This document shows positions 33,835 through 45,203 of a DNA stretch of 64,000 nucleotides, piece by piece. Source of the stretch: Spisula solida. Lineage: Eukaryota > Mollusca > Bivalvia > Venerida > Mactridae. The DNA is taken from contig OX365945.1 in NCBI GenBank assembly GCA_947247005.1, positions 37,440,551 through 37,504,550 of the forward strand, in the 5' to 3' direction. The notes under the pieces are model-generated. The model saw only the letters and a program-made list of their open reading frames with translations, was not told where the DNA came from and did no database searches. Numbering within the stretch: the first letter of the stretch is position 1; each line of letters opens with the position of its first letter. The position numbers and the translations under genes are program-made.

Positions 33835-34590
33835 CAAGAGCTGTCCACGAACAGCACGCTCCACTATTCGCAGCGCCATGCTAGGATAGTACAAGCATTA
33901 TATATTCAAAACAAAATGCTTCATAACAGCAGCATTACCCTCTGCTGTGTGGAGGTTGGGGCTTCTAAGTTGAAAAGGGGGAATAATTTGGAAAAATTAT
34001 GCAGGACCCTTACCTACTCATGTGTAGGTCCTCTTGGTCATTGAAGGTAAACAAATAAGCATTTCTTAGTCCAAAAGGGGGCATAATTTCAACAAAATGC
34101 TAAATAATTATCTTCACCTGTGTAGGGGTTAGGGTCATGATGGTGAACAAGTATGCAAAGAATCATACCAATATGTCCATGCATTATGAAGATATTAGAG
34201 GTTAAAAACCTGTACCTAAAAGTTTGCATTTCCAAGTCCAAAAGGGGGCATAATTTCCGCAAAATGCTGTATAGAGTTACCCACCCCTGTGTAGGGGTTG
34301 GAGTCATGATGGAGAACAAGTATGCATAGCAATATATGAATGCACTTTGAAAATATTAGAGCTGAAAAAACCTGTACCTAAACTTTTAACATTTGCACTA
34401 AGTTGAAAAAGGGGGCATAATTTCACCAAAATGCTTAATAGAGTTACCTACCCCTGTGTATGGGTTTGGGCCATGATGGTGAACAAGTATGCAAAGTATC
34501 AAAGCAATCTGTCCATGCATTATGAAGAAATTAGAGGTTAAAAAACCTGTACCTAAACTTTAACATTTGCACTATTTGCACCAAGTAGAA
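33835..34590 (+). repeat. F3 family element, 5' part
   Basis: 5' end CAAGAGCTGTCCACGAACAG then CACGCTCCACTATTCGCAG, whose complement is found in the F3 3' hairpin at 7321-7337. Core units of about 150 bp (AAAAGGGGGCATAATTTC, GGTTAAAAACCTGTACCTAA). A P1 copy follows directly at 34591. Confidence 0.75.
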
Positions 34591-35118
34591 CAAGAGGGCC
34601 CAAAGGGCCCTAGGTCGCTCACCTGTTGTAGCAGTACATGCAAGACCTGTGATTTGACCCCCGATGACCCAATATCGAACTTGGCCTAGATTTTGTTGAC
34701 ATGATCATTTTGAGCTAATTTCATAAAGATTAGGCCAAAATTGTGACCTCTAGTGACTACACAAGGTTTTTCCATGATTTGACCTTGTCACCTAGTTTTT
34801 TACCCCGGATGACCCAATATTGAACTTGACCTAGATTTGGTTGAGATGATCATTGCAACCATAGTGCCATAAAGATTAGGCCAAAATTGTGACCTCAAGT
34901 GACTACACAAGTAAATTGTTGACAGACGGACGATGGACGAAGATTTTTTTTAAATCTGGCAAGCGGTTGATTTTTAATGATTTTTTTAAAGATTTTCCTA
35001 TGGGTTGCCATGGCAACCAGAGTTCAGCATGGAATGGAATTCTTTTAGCTATTTTAAGAAAGGATCACCAAAGGAACAATTTAACCAATTTATAATGAAA
35101 TCCAACCAGTACATCTGT
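34591..35118 (+). repeat. P1 5' part fused to TTGCCATGG-type core fragment
   Basis: 5' end CAAGAGGGCCCAAAGGGCCC, about two 145-bp-type units and GACGGACGATGGACGAAG, then a direct switch to TTTTTTTAAATCTGGCAAGC and TTGCCATGGCAACCAGAG. The hairpin is missing; the switch point lies in the microsatellite. Confidence 0.7.
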
Positions 35119-35512
35119 AAACACAAAATGGAATGACATCATAAGTAGGTATAATCTTACACAGCTTATTGATAAACCAACAAGAGTAACCTCTGACACT
35201 GCCACAATCATTGACCATTTGTATTGAAATATGCCATGTAATATTGTTGAAGTAAATGTACCAATGTTGTCAATAAGTGACCATTATGCTGTAAGTTTTA
35301 CTCGAAAATTAAAGATGAGTTCACAAAATGGTCCTAAACACAAAACTATTAAATACAGATCGCTTAAACAATTCAATGAAGATGACTTTAGAAACAGTCT
35401 CAATGTACAACCATGGTCAGTTTTAGAATCCTTTGATGACCCAGATGATGCAATTGACTGTTTCAACAAATTATTCTTAGACGTGTTAAATGAACACATG
35501 CCAGAAAAACAA
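35119..35512 (+). pseudogene. Non-LTR retrotransposon fragment (end of endonuclease region)
   Basis: The plus frame reads WNDIISRYNLTQLIDKPTRV then TIIDHLY, a TGA stop at 35225-35227, and NMPCNIVEVNVPMLSISDHY followed by AVSFTRKLK and a linker ending LNEHMPEK. IDKPTR...IDH and SDHYAV are typical of the last part of an AP endonuclease domain in CR1/Jockey-like elements, followed by the linker to reverse transcriptase (from knowledge of the family). No reverse transcriptase follows; a short P1 copy sits at the break. Both ends are truncated and one stop is present, so it is dead. Confidence 0.75.
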
Positions 35513-35574
35513 CAAGAGGGCCCAAAGGGCCATAGGTCGCTCACCTGTCCTAGTCACTTTGTGACAGGTGAGCT
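35513..35574 (+). repeat. 62-bp minimal P1 (only the two ends)
   Basis: CAAGAGGGCCCAAAGGGCC, ATAGGTCGCTCACCTGTCCT then AGTCACTTTGTGACAGGTGA and GCT: 5' and 3' termini with no core and no microsatellite. This is the shortest copy in the window. Confidence 0.85.
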
Positions 35575-36104
35575 AAAAAGTGGCCTCAAGAGTGTTAATA
35601 AGGTTTTTCTACTATTTGACCTTTCGGCCGTGTTTTGACCCCACTTAACCCAACTTCAAACTTGACCTTAAGGTCATCAAGATACACATTTTGACCATAC
35701 ATCATGAAGATTAAAGCAAAAATGTGGCCTCCAGAGTGTTAACAAAGTTTTCCTATCATATGACCTTTTGACCTAGTTTTTGACCCCACGTGACCCAACT
35801 TTGAACTTGACCTAGATTTCATTGAGATACAACTACTAATTAAGTTTGATGAAGATCAAAGGAAAAATGTGGCCACCAGAGTGTTAACAAGGTTTTCCTA
35901 TTATTTGACCTAGTTTTTGACCCCCACATGACCCAACTTCGAACTTGACCTATACTTCATTGAGATACAATTACTGACCAAGTTTGATGAAGATCAAAGC
36001 AAAATTGAGAGTGCTAGATTGTTAATGGTGAAAAAGTTAAAGGACGGACGACGGACAAAAAACAATCACAAAAGCTCACCTTGCCACTTTGTGGCAGATG
36101 AGCT
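35575..36104 (+). repeat. P1-type core (GTTAACAAGG type) with 3' end
   Basis: Units of about 125-140 bp (CAGAGTGTTAACAAGG, TTGACCCCACATGACCCAAC), GGACGGACGACGGAC, hairpin AGCTCACCTTGCCAC ... GTGGCAGATGAGCT. The stem has GCCAC/GTGGC where most copies have GTCAC/GTGAC. Confidence 0.78.
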
Positions 36105-36229
36105 AAAAACTGCAAAAAAGTTTGTTTTTTCAACTGTCCAAAAATCGTATATCAGACCAAGTGAATACAGAGATAAAATCCGAGGTGGAACAATTGTCAA
36201 TATATCTGGTATCTTGGACTGATTGTAGA

Positions 36230-37035
36230 CAAGAGGATCATAGATCCTGGGGCGCTCACCTGCTAAACATGGCCAAACATGAACTTGACCTTAAGTCATC
36301 AAGATAACGTTTGACTAAACTTCATGAAGGTTAAAGCAAAACTGAGGCCTCCAGAGTGTTATCAAGGTTTCGCTATCATTTAACATATTGACCTAGTTTT
36401 TTACCCACATGACCCAACTTTTGACCTAGCTTTTGACCCCGAGTTATCCAACTTCGAACTTGACTTGAAGGTCATCAAGATAAACATTTTGACCAAAGTT
36501 GATGAAGATTAAAGCAAAAATATGGCCTCAATAGTGTTAAATAGAATTTTCTATTATTTGACCTATTGACCTAGTTTTAGACCCCACATGAACAAACTTC
36601 GAACTTGACCTTAAGGTCACCAAGATAAACATTTTGACCAAACTTCATGAAGATTAAAGTAACAATGTGGCCTCCAGAGCGTTAACAAGGTTATCCTATC
36701 ATTTGACCTAGTTTTTGACCTAGTTTTTGACCCCACATGACCCAACTTCGAACTTGACCTTAAGGTCACCAAGATAAACATTTTGACCAAACTTCATGAA
36801 GATTAAAGTAACAATGTGGCCTCCAGAGCGTTAACAAGGTTGACCTATCATTTGACCTTTTACATGTAACCTAGTTTTTGACCCCACTTCGAACTTGACC
36901 TAGACTTCATTGAGGTACAACTACTGACCACTGAAAGTGCTAGAGTGTTAACGATCAAAAGTCTAACGGACAGACAGACAGACGGACAAAAAACAATCAC
37001 AAAAGCTCACCTTACCACTTTGTGGCAGGTGAGCT
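36230..37035 (+). repeat. P1-type element with GGATCATAGATCC 5' end
   Basis: 5' end CAAGAGGATCATAGATCC, CGCTCACCTG; core of the GTTAACAAGG type, with one ~115 bp block (ACCTTAAGGTCACCAAGATA) almost exactly duplicated; GGACAGACAGACAGACGGAC; hairpin with GCCAC-like/GTGGC stem ending GAGCT. Confidence 0.82.
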
Positions 37036-37046
37036 AACAAGGATAA

Positions 37047-38570
37047 CAAGAGGGCCCAAAGGGCCATAGGTCGCTCACCTGTCCTAGTAGTTCATGCACC
37101 CCTAATGGTAGCCTCTATTGCATGTACAAGGTTTTCATATTGTCTTATTCTTTATAATTTACATCACATTTAGACCCAATGACATATTGAAGTGATTTGA
37201 CCTTGTGACCTAGTTTTTGACCCCGGATGACCCAATATCGAACATGACCTAGATTTTGTTGAGATAATTATTGTGACTAAATTTCATAAAGATTAGACCA
37301 AAATTGTGACCTCCAGTGACTACACAAGGTTTTTCTATGATTTGACCTTGTGACCTAACTTTTGACCCCAGATGACCCAATATCAAACTTGACCTAGATC
37401 TTGTTGAGATGATCATTGTGACCAAGTTTCATAAAGATGAAGTTAAAATTGTGACTTCTAGTGACTACACAAGGTTTTTCTATGATTTGACCTTGTGTCC
37501 TAGTTTTTGACCTTGGATGACCCAATATCGAACTTGACTTAGATTTTGTTAAGATGAACAATGTGACCAAGTTTCATAAAGATTAGGTCAAAATTGTGAC
37601 CTCTAGTGACTACACAAAGTTTTTCTATGATTTGACCCTGTGACTAGTTTTTGACCCAGGATGACCCAATATCATACTTGACCTAGATTTTGTTGAGATG
37701 ATCATTGTGACCAAGTTTCATAAAGATGAAGTTAAAATTGTGACTTCTAGTGACTACACAAGGTTTTTCTATGATTTGACCTTGTGACCTGGTTTTTGAC
37801 CTTGGATGACCCAATATCGAACTTGACTTAGATTTTGTTGAGATGATCAATGTGACCAAGTTTCATAAAGATTAGACCAAAATTGTGACCTCTAGTGACT
37901 ACACAAGGGTTTTCTATGATTTGACCTTGTGACCTAGTTTTTGAGCCAGATGACCCAATATAAAACTTGACCTAGATTTGTTGAGAATATTATTGTGACC
38001 AAGTTTCATAAAGATTAAGTTAAAATTGTGACCTCTAGTGACTACACAAGGTTTTTCTATGATTTGACCTTGTGACCTAGTTTTTTACCTTGGATGACCC
38101 AATATCGTACTTGACTTAGATTTTGTTGAGATGATCAATGTGACCAAGTTTCATAAAGATTAGACCAAAATTGTGACCTCTAGTGACTACACAAAGTTTT
38201 TCTATGATTTGACCTTGTGACCTAGTTTTTGACCCCGGATGACCCAATATCGTACTTGACCTAGATTTTGTTGAAGTGATCATTGTGACCAAGTTTCATA
38301 AAGATTAGGCCAAAATTGTGACCTGTAGTGACTACACAAGGTTTTTCTATGATTTGACCCTGTGACCTAGTTTTAGACCCCGGATGACCCAATATCGAAC
38401 TTGACCTAGATTTTGTTGAGATGATCATTGTGACCAAGTTTCATAATGATTAAGCTAAAACTGTGACCTCTAGTGTCTACACAAGTAATTGTGGACGGAC
38501 GAACGACGGTCAGACGACGGACGAAGAGTGATCACAAAAGCTCACTTTGTCACATTGTGACAGGTGAGCT
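37047..38570 (+). repeat. P1 element, 145-bp core
   Basis: 5' palindrome GGGCCCAAAGGGCC, about ten core units, GGACGGACGAACGACGG and a 3' hairpin ending ACAGGTGAGCT at 38570. This is the rightmost plus-oriented P1 copy. Confidence 0.88.
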
Positions 38571-39400
38571 AAAAACCGAGGTACATTGATTGTTAAATGA
38601 AGTTTTGACACTTGTTTATTGTTTGTGCCTAACACGTTTTGAACATGCCCCAGGCATTTAAAAGATGATTGTGACGGTTGTCAAACAATGGTAAGTGGCA
38701 TTTATTTACTTGTCATGGGATTAAGTTATAATTTGTGTGTTTGACAGCTGTTTAAAGTGTGATTCACTGATTGACGTTTATTTAACAAACTGGGTGGGGT
38801 ACTGTACGGTACTACGGGCAATACAAATTGATGACTATCTTTATAGGACTAATTGATATGCAATGTCTTGTGTATTAAATGCTATGTTATGCTAAAACAA
38901 TCCTAAAACATAGCTCTCTATGAATGCAGAAGCATCCACATATCAAACATTGATTTACAAAGGCATGGTTATCATGTTTTTGTCTTGAACTATCCTGAAT
39001 GATTTCATCTTACTTAATCATTGCTCTTTTATCTTTTCAGAACTTGTGTGTCTATCACAAAGAGGGTGCTGCTGCAGATCAACAAAAAAACAACTTTTCA
39101 GCAAAATAAATGACTGTATCACCTACAACTAATACATTGATTCACAGTGCTCATAGCCATGATAGTGCTTGTGTAACTGACTGACAATCCTGGAACTTCA
39201 GGAAGTATTATCTGTGACATCCCAAGAAGTGAATGTTGACAGAGCTGTAGATGTATGTTCCCTTTCCTGTGATTTTCAACACAAATCATTTGATTGTTTT
39301 AAATGATAAACAGACTTGAACAGCATATCCTGAGTATTATAGTAGTGATTCAAATGAGTGTTCAATATGTTGAATTGTTGACTAAATAAAAGAAACTAAA
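38571..39400 (+). ncRNA. Possible two-exon non-coding transcript end
   Basis: A donor AACAATG|GTAAGT at 38690 and an acceptor TTATCTTTTCAG at 39040 could bound an intron; AATAAA at 39385-39390 could be its poly(A) signal. Candidate exons carry no long open frame. This rests only on splice-like sequences. Confidence 0.22.
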
Positions 39401-39449
39401 TAGATTCTGTTTTATTTTATTCTTTCTTTTCTTTTTATGCATGTTTAGG

Positions 39450-40414
39450 CACAGGTAACTTATCATTAATAAACAGTACCTAAAAATTTTTTTTTTGTTA
39501 AATTTAGAATTCTTATACAAGGTATATTTCCCGGAGAAGTGATCGTACAGTCACTGGGTGTATTTTTTTTTCCCCATAATTTAAAGCATTAACGGCATTA
39601 ATCATCTATTTAAAGCTGTGTGTGATCAAAAACATCTTTGTGAATCGAAAGCATTCGAAAACATGCTTAAATTTTACCTTCGTACGATATAATTCATTGT
39701 TTAAACTTTGATTTTATTTTTCGAGGACGAAAACGCTGTAGGAACGGCTGTAGTGGTTTTTAGTGTGTCTGACGGGTATTTCGAACGTATTTTATAACGG
39801 TCGTTTTCATTGGCGTAGTATACATCGTTTGTACGCTGGTAACCAAGTCCTGGGAAACCCCAATGAAATCAACCAATGAAAATCGTTGTTACAAAAAGGA
39901 AATCACACGCATCATTCGGAACGTTCGCACTAACATGGAGTCATTTTGACATTTAAATATGCAAACGATTCATTTTTCGGCTTACACGTATACATTCACT
40001 GAAGTGAACATGTGTCAACCAGGTAAATCTGTTCCAACTTTTTCGTTCTTTAATTTTACCGCATTATTATGTTTCTACACAACGGTAAATTCGACATATG
40101 TTGGTGATTTCCTCAATATTTCCGTTTTTTTGTTTTTATTGAGTCCACCCCAGTGACCGGGTGGACATCGTGATACGTATTTATGGCATAACTGTTTAAC
40201 TACTCGACCAATTTCGATGGGATTTCGCATGAAAGTAGTTATAGTCATGTTTTTTACGAATATAATTACTTTATGAAGATATCGAAAGCCAATTCTTGTT
40301 TTTGATACCTGGTCAATTTATGGAAATACACCTTGTATAAGAATTCTAAATTTAACAAAAAAAATGTTGGTTTTTTTTTTTAGGTACTGTTTATTAATGA
40401 TACAGTTACCTATG
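39450..40414. mobile_element. hAT-like MITE with 8-bp duplication
   Basis: Flanked by TGTTTAGG at 39442-39449 and 40415-40422. The inverted ends start CACAGGTAACT / CATAGGTAACT and extend about 85 bp (ATCATTAATAAACAGTACC; TTAAATTTAGAATTCTTATA). An 8-bp duplication is usual for hAT. The interior contains CCAAT-like motifs and a 65-codon frame at 39959-40156 without recognisable domain; no transposase. Confidence 0.82.
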
Positions 40415-40422
40415 TGTTTAGG

Positions 40423-41838
40423 AGGGCTAGTGATGGCCCTTATTAATTATGACCCCTGTGTACATGCAATCAGGAAAAATCAGAAGCGCGCGTTGAAAGC
40501 GCGCGTTAAGTTTGGCTATTAATTTTTTGGAGAAAAAAACTGTGGCTATTAATTCCTAATGGCCAGCACCAGCCCTGCTATTATAACCAGCGACATTCCA
40601 AACTGTCAATTACCTTACACAGCAATTTCAGCATGAAGTAATATACTTCCCCATCCTCATAATACTGTAATTGAAACACTCTTATGTTCCCTTACTACTT
40701 CTAGCTCTATTTCTAATGCCATTTCTAATACACAGCTGCACCATTGCTATTTGTCGCGCTTTAAAAAACCCGACAATGATTTTCGCATTCATTTGTGCCA
40801 GTTTATACCATTCCAATATGGTGGACAATATACGGAGATACAAGGCTAGTCACAAAATGGATGCAGATAAAAGCACTGACATGTCTGCCGAATTCGTAGT
40901 TCATTATAAGGTAGAAACATACGTGATACTTATCACAAGAAAATAACTGAAATTCCGGATGCCTAATGCATAGAAATAGAATGACGGTTCCCTAGCCAAT
41001 GCACGAAGCGTTTGTTAGCAAACCAGTGCCAGACGACCAATTTCGCTGTCTAGTCGTCCGGAGCCAAAATAATCCAATTGCTAGGGACAAATATTCTAAA
41101 AATTATTAAAAATTATGATTTTGGTTGAGAGTGACTGGAACTCGTTTTTTGCTCGGATGAATTGGTTGTGGAGAAATTACATGGTTAAAATCGTAGTGAT
41201 TTCTGGATTGTATGTATACGCAATACTTGGTAAAAATGATAATACGAGAAAGTGCTCTTGAACTCAGATTATTGAGGTCATGTGATATGATGCTAAAAAT
41301 AGACCATACAAATTATTTTTTTGTTTTTGTTGATTGCATGTTTTGCTTAAGTGGTTAAGTTATATTTTCCTCTAATTTAAATAATTCAAAGTTTTTTTAA
41401 ACCCTTTGAAATAAGTTTTGTGCTTAGAAGTTAGATGCCCGAAAATAGGGAACAACAGGATGAACACTTATTTACTTCATAGAAAGTCTTGACCCAATAA
41501 ATAAATGGTTTATACATATGAAATCAATTACCGGACCTCTAGACTTTCCTATGAGCATTGTCCAGGACCTCCAGGTAACTGGACCTCAAGCCACCTTCCT
41601 AATAAATACACTAGGAGTCTAGGGGCGAGTTCGTAACGCTGTTCCGCACATCCCGGACAGTGGAACACACTTACATACAAACCGGAACATGTTCTTTCTG
41701 TGCCAGCCACAAAGGTTGTGCAGCCAGAACAGTCACGTGATTACAGCAAGAACAACGGTCGCTTGTGTCATAAAATAGAATATAATAAATTTAGTTTCCA
41801 ATTACGGGCCATTGCGGGCAAACAGTCACATTTAAATA
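40423..41838. other. No gene recognised
   Basis: AT-rich sequence. A 91-codon frame at 40671-40946 has no recognisable domain or splice support. Nothing else is called here. Confidence 0.4.
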
Positions 41839-43575
41839 CAGGGTTTCCGCTGGAATTCGCCATTTCCGTTTTTTGCGGAAAAAAATTAAAAGTGGCGAAA
41901 AAAAATTCTCAAAGTTAACATTTTTTTTGTGTGTGTATAAAGTCAATCAAGTACAGTCCAGACAACACCAATAAACAACTAATAATTGCCTCTGGCTACA
42001 ATGCAAACAGACTGTTAATCCCATCATTAGGGGTCTGATAAGGTGTGATAAAGATCTCCAATTAGCTCTCCGTATCCATCGTTGTATCAGGTTGTGTTTA
42101 AAACCAACACATTTACGGTCCGTATTGTGATACGGGATTAATTGGTTTTATTTCCGATTTTCCTGCTTCTGTAGACATTTTATCAATGCAGCAATCATTA
42201 AACACAGTTTTTGATAATTAATGACAAACTAAACACCAACATGTCAAGAATGATTTATTTAGAACTCTATAATTTACTCCAGCTGACCGTTAGGTGTTGG
42301 GTGGAAAACATTTTACAACGTTGGTTGTAATTTGATACGGCTATTAAAGTCAATCTAAAGATGTTAACAATCTGTAACTCTTCCAGAAGATGGCATATTT
42401 CATGTAATTATAATTTCAATCCAAAATTTACCTCCGATAAAAAATCTTAGGGGAAATTGTATCTTAAGAACTTGCATAATATTCGGACGTTAAATTCGGA
42501 TAACTTTTTCTCCATTATACGTTTTTATGTGGAAATATTTTTAAAACAATCCTAGATCGAACACACAATAACATAATACAGGTTGCTCATGGTTTCTTGG
42601 AATTGTGTTGTCCTGTCTTCATTCAATTTCCATAAGAACAAGAAATTTGATAATATAGCTCCAGTAGGCATATGCCTGTAAGTTGTAACAAATTTATGGC
42701 AAAGTGCTTCACTACTGAAATGGGATGGAGCTTCACTTCCCAACTTAAAACCAGACGCATAGCTTCCTATAGGTACTGTGGGCAAGTGCCTACTCATTTT
42801 CCCAGATACAAAACAAAATGCTTGGCAGCAAAAAATAATCCCTACTCCAGACGGTCAAAAAATGAAATGCTTTTTAGTGTTTCCCACCTAACATAACTAA
42901 AATAACTAACAGTCTATGGAGCGAGGTCCCGTGTATGATGCTTTACATTGGCACGTTAAGAACCAGGGATGCTCCTGGAACTGGGGCATCTTCTGTATCA
43001 TGCACTATCCCCCAAAATCTAAAAGTTACTAACCTCTTCTGGGGCCTCGCCCATATGGATTTCCGGTGGCGAGGATGAATAAAAGCAAATAAAATTATCA
43101 ATGGGATAGGGGGTGTATAGGTGTGTTGAACTCCATGGAATGTTCTTGATTTTTAGTCTTGTGACAGTCACAAAGTAGAAATAAATGTGTGTGGTGACAG
43201 TGTTGAAAGCAACAATTTACGAGGAGCCTATTTTGGTACACAAAGTCGGTACTTGTTAGATTCAGGACCTGTTCTAGAAAAAGGGCGTATATGTAGGCCT
43301 ATAAAAGGCTTTTCCCAGAAGCATGAAAATTGTTCTTTAATAGTTTTGGCTATAAGGTCATGATGATTGACTTTTATGTGTTGTATATTGTGTCTCTTTT
43401 CTCTATTAGTATTATCTAAGTCTTAGAATGCATAAAATTTAACTATTTGACTTGTATTTTTTTTTTTAAAAATCGATATACGGTAGGGGGTACACCCCCT
43501 CCCGCACCCACGCCCTATGTCGTGTCGCTATAAATAATATTGGCGGAAAAAAATTTGGAGCCAGTGGAAACCCTG
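41839..43575. mobile_element. hAT-like element, diverged
   Basis: Ends CAGGGTTTCCGCTGG and CCAGTGGAAACCCTG are inverted copies, the classic CAGGG start of hAT elements; GCGGAAAAAAAT-like sequence lies subterminally on both sides. The eight flanking bases (TTTAAATA / TAAATATA) agree only partly, so the duplication has decayed or the ends are slightly off. No intact transposase was found. Confidence 0.55.
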
Positions 43576-43654
43576 TAAATATATCCAGATGCATATTTCT
43601 TCCTCCAATATCATGACTGAAACTACAATTTTAGTCCTCTTAAACATTTTACTT

Positions 43655-43780
43655 TCAGTTCCATTTTGTTCGCAAGGTGTTTGGAGTAGAACAATCGGCA
43701 CACTGTGCAGGACAGTTCCGTTTTGTTCGTAAGTTGTTCGGAGTAGAACATCCCGCACAGTCTGCGGAACAGACGTTACG
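43655..43780. repeat. Two copies of a ~57-bp unit
   Basis: GTTCCATTTTGTTCGCAAGG and GTTCCGTTTTGTTCGTAAGT are each followed by TTGTTCGGAGTAGAACA-like sequence. A related TTCCGCACATCCCGGACAGT occurs near 41641, on the other side of the hAT-like element. Confidence 0.5.
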
Positions 43781-44394
43781 AGCATACCCTCTAGGTATGA
43801 TTAGGATACCTTCTCCTGGTGCAAATTTTATGCAAACATCAAGCTGCAGGAATATCACCGTTATAAACTATCAATCGTGAATATGAAGACAGATTAAACA
43901 ATTCAACGATTATGTTTGACCAAGTCAAACAATTCTTGTCAATGAATATTCCTGGTGCGGTACCGATATACCCAACAAACGTTAAGAGTGGGTGGGGTAA
44001 TCGGTCTTGCATCTTACATTAGACGATATACGACAGCATTAACAGATTAGCGATCAAATAGAAATATCATGCAAAGTCAAAAGTGAATGTTGTACAAAAT
44101 TCGTGCAATGTCGACCCTTTACCGTTCAACTGTAGGAAGCATTTCTAGAAAAGTTTGAGTTTTCATGTCGCACTTGCTGTTTTGCTATTTACAAGACGCA
44201 TAACTCAACATGGAGCTGGAACTATTTTGTATACAATTTTCATATGAATTAAATTACACAGTCTATAAAATCAAAGCAAGGTCTAACAAAACATACTTCA
44301 AACTATTCCTCATTCGATTTTTTATGAAATAACATATTTCGAGTCATTTTGAATAAAACCTTATTATAAGTGAAGAATTAATACACTAAAATAG

Positions 44395-44453
44395 TTCTAC
44401 TATCGAGTGACGTCACTTCATTAGTGAACTTCCGTTTTGAACGACCTTCAGTC
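44395..44453 (+). promoter_or_regulatory. Candidate promoter: CRE and ETS-like sites
   Basis: A perfect CRE palindrome TGACGTCA at 44408-44415 and an ETS-like ACTTCCG at 44428-44434 lie just before an ATG opening a good exon. ETS (GABP/NRF-2) plus CRE sites are common before genes for mitochondrial proteins. No TATA box in the usual place. Confidence 0.45.
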
Positions 44454-44558
44454 ATGGTTATGAGAAATGCAATTTGCCGGCTAAGGCCGATGGCTAATAA
44501 TGCTGTAATACAGAGAAATTTTACGTTTGGTCCACCTAGAGTTCGTATGTCAATGATG
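44454..44558 (+). CDS. Candidate first coding exon, mitochondrial-presequence-like
   Basis: A 35-codon reading from ATG 44454 gives MVMRNAICRLRPMANN, then AVIQRNFTFGPPRVRMSMM, ending exactly before ATG|GTACGT in phase 0. It contains six Arg and no Asp or Glu, as in mitochondrial targeting presequences. The protein is probably a small nuclear-encoded mitochondrial subunit, but I cannot name it and did not find its next exon in the remaining sequence. The minus-strand 88-codon frame over the same bases is judged a shadow. Confidence rests on the ATG, composition, donor and promoter agreeing. Confidence 0.5.
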
Positions 44559-45203
44559 GTACGTATATTTTGGCATTCATAAACCAATATTGACGAGTCA
44601 AACTGGCACAATAGGATGATAATGGTGTAGTATCCGGACACGCTTCAATTTCGGATAACTAATTTGTATGTTCTACCTTATAATAAACTACGAAGTTGGC
44701 AAGACATGTCAGTGCATTTCTGGCTTTGGTCGATATAATTGGCGTTCAGTACAATCACGATTTCCACGCTTGTAAACGTGGATTTTGTCGTCAAACAGTA
44801 GTAATATTTCACAAACGGACATCGCAGCTCATCCTTTCAATTATTGTGACTAAATGTTTTACCTCACATGCCAAATTATCACCGCAACATTTCGCTAGAT
44901 AGATAATTAAAATTATTTGTACGAAAACCGCCTTCCTCAATTTTCCATTCTATTTAGTATTCCGATAACCTTTCGTTAGTTTCGACCTCTAAAGATTTCG
45001 AAGCGATCGTTTGATTGGCTAGACTGGATGCCGCGATTACCATAGATGTTCAATCATGAATGCTCTGCCATTTCCGTTTGTCTCCGGTGCATTTACTGAA
45101 CGCCAAATTTAGCGACCTAACCAATTTCAAGATTTTGGCTTAAATGTTGTGTAAAGCGTGTGTATTTAAGGACTGATTCACTAAAGTGTTGATATATCCT
45201 TAA

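Noticed and set aside
39640..39950. CpG-containing stretch with CCAAT-like motifs as a promoter of the zinc-finger gene
   Set aside because: It lies inside the 39450-40414 MITE, and no linked 5' exon could be shown.
44378..44641. 88-codon minus frame
   Set aside because: It overlaps the better supported plus-strand exon and promoter and has no splice or domain support.
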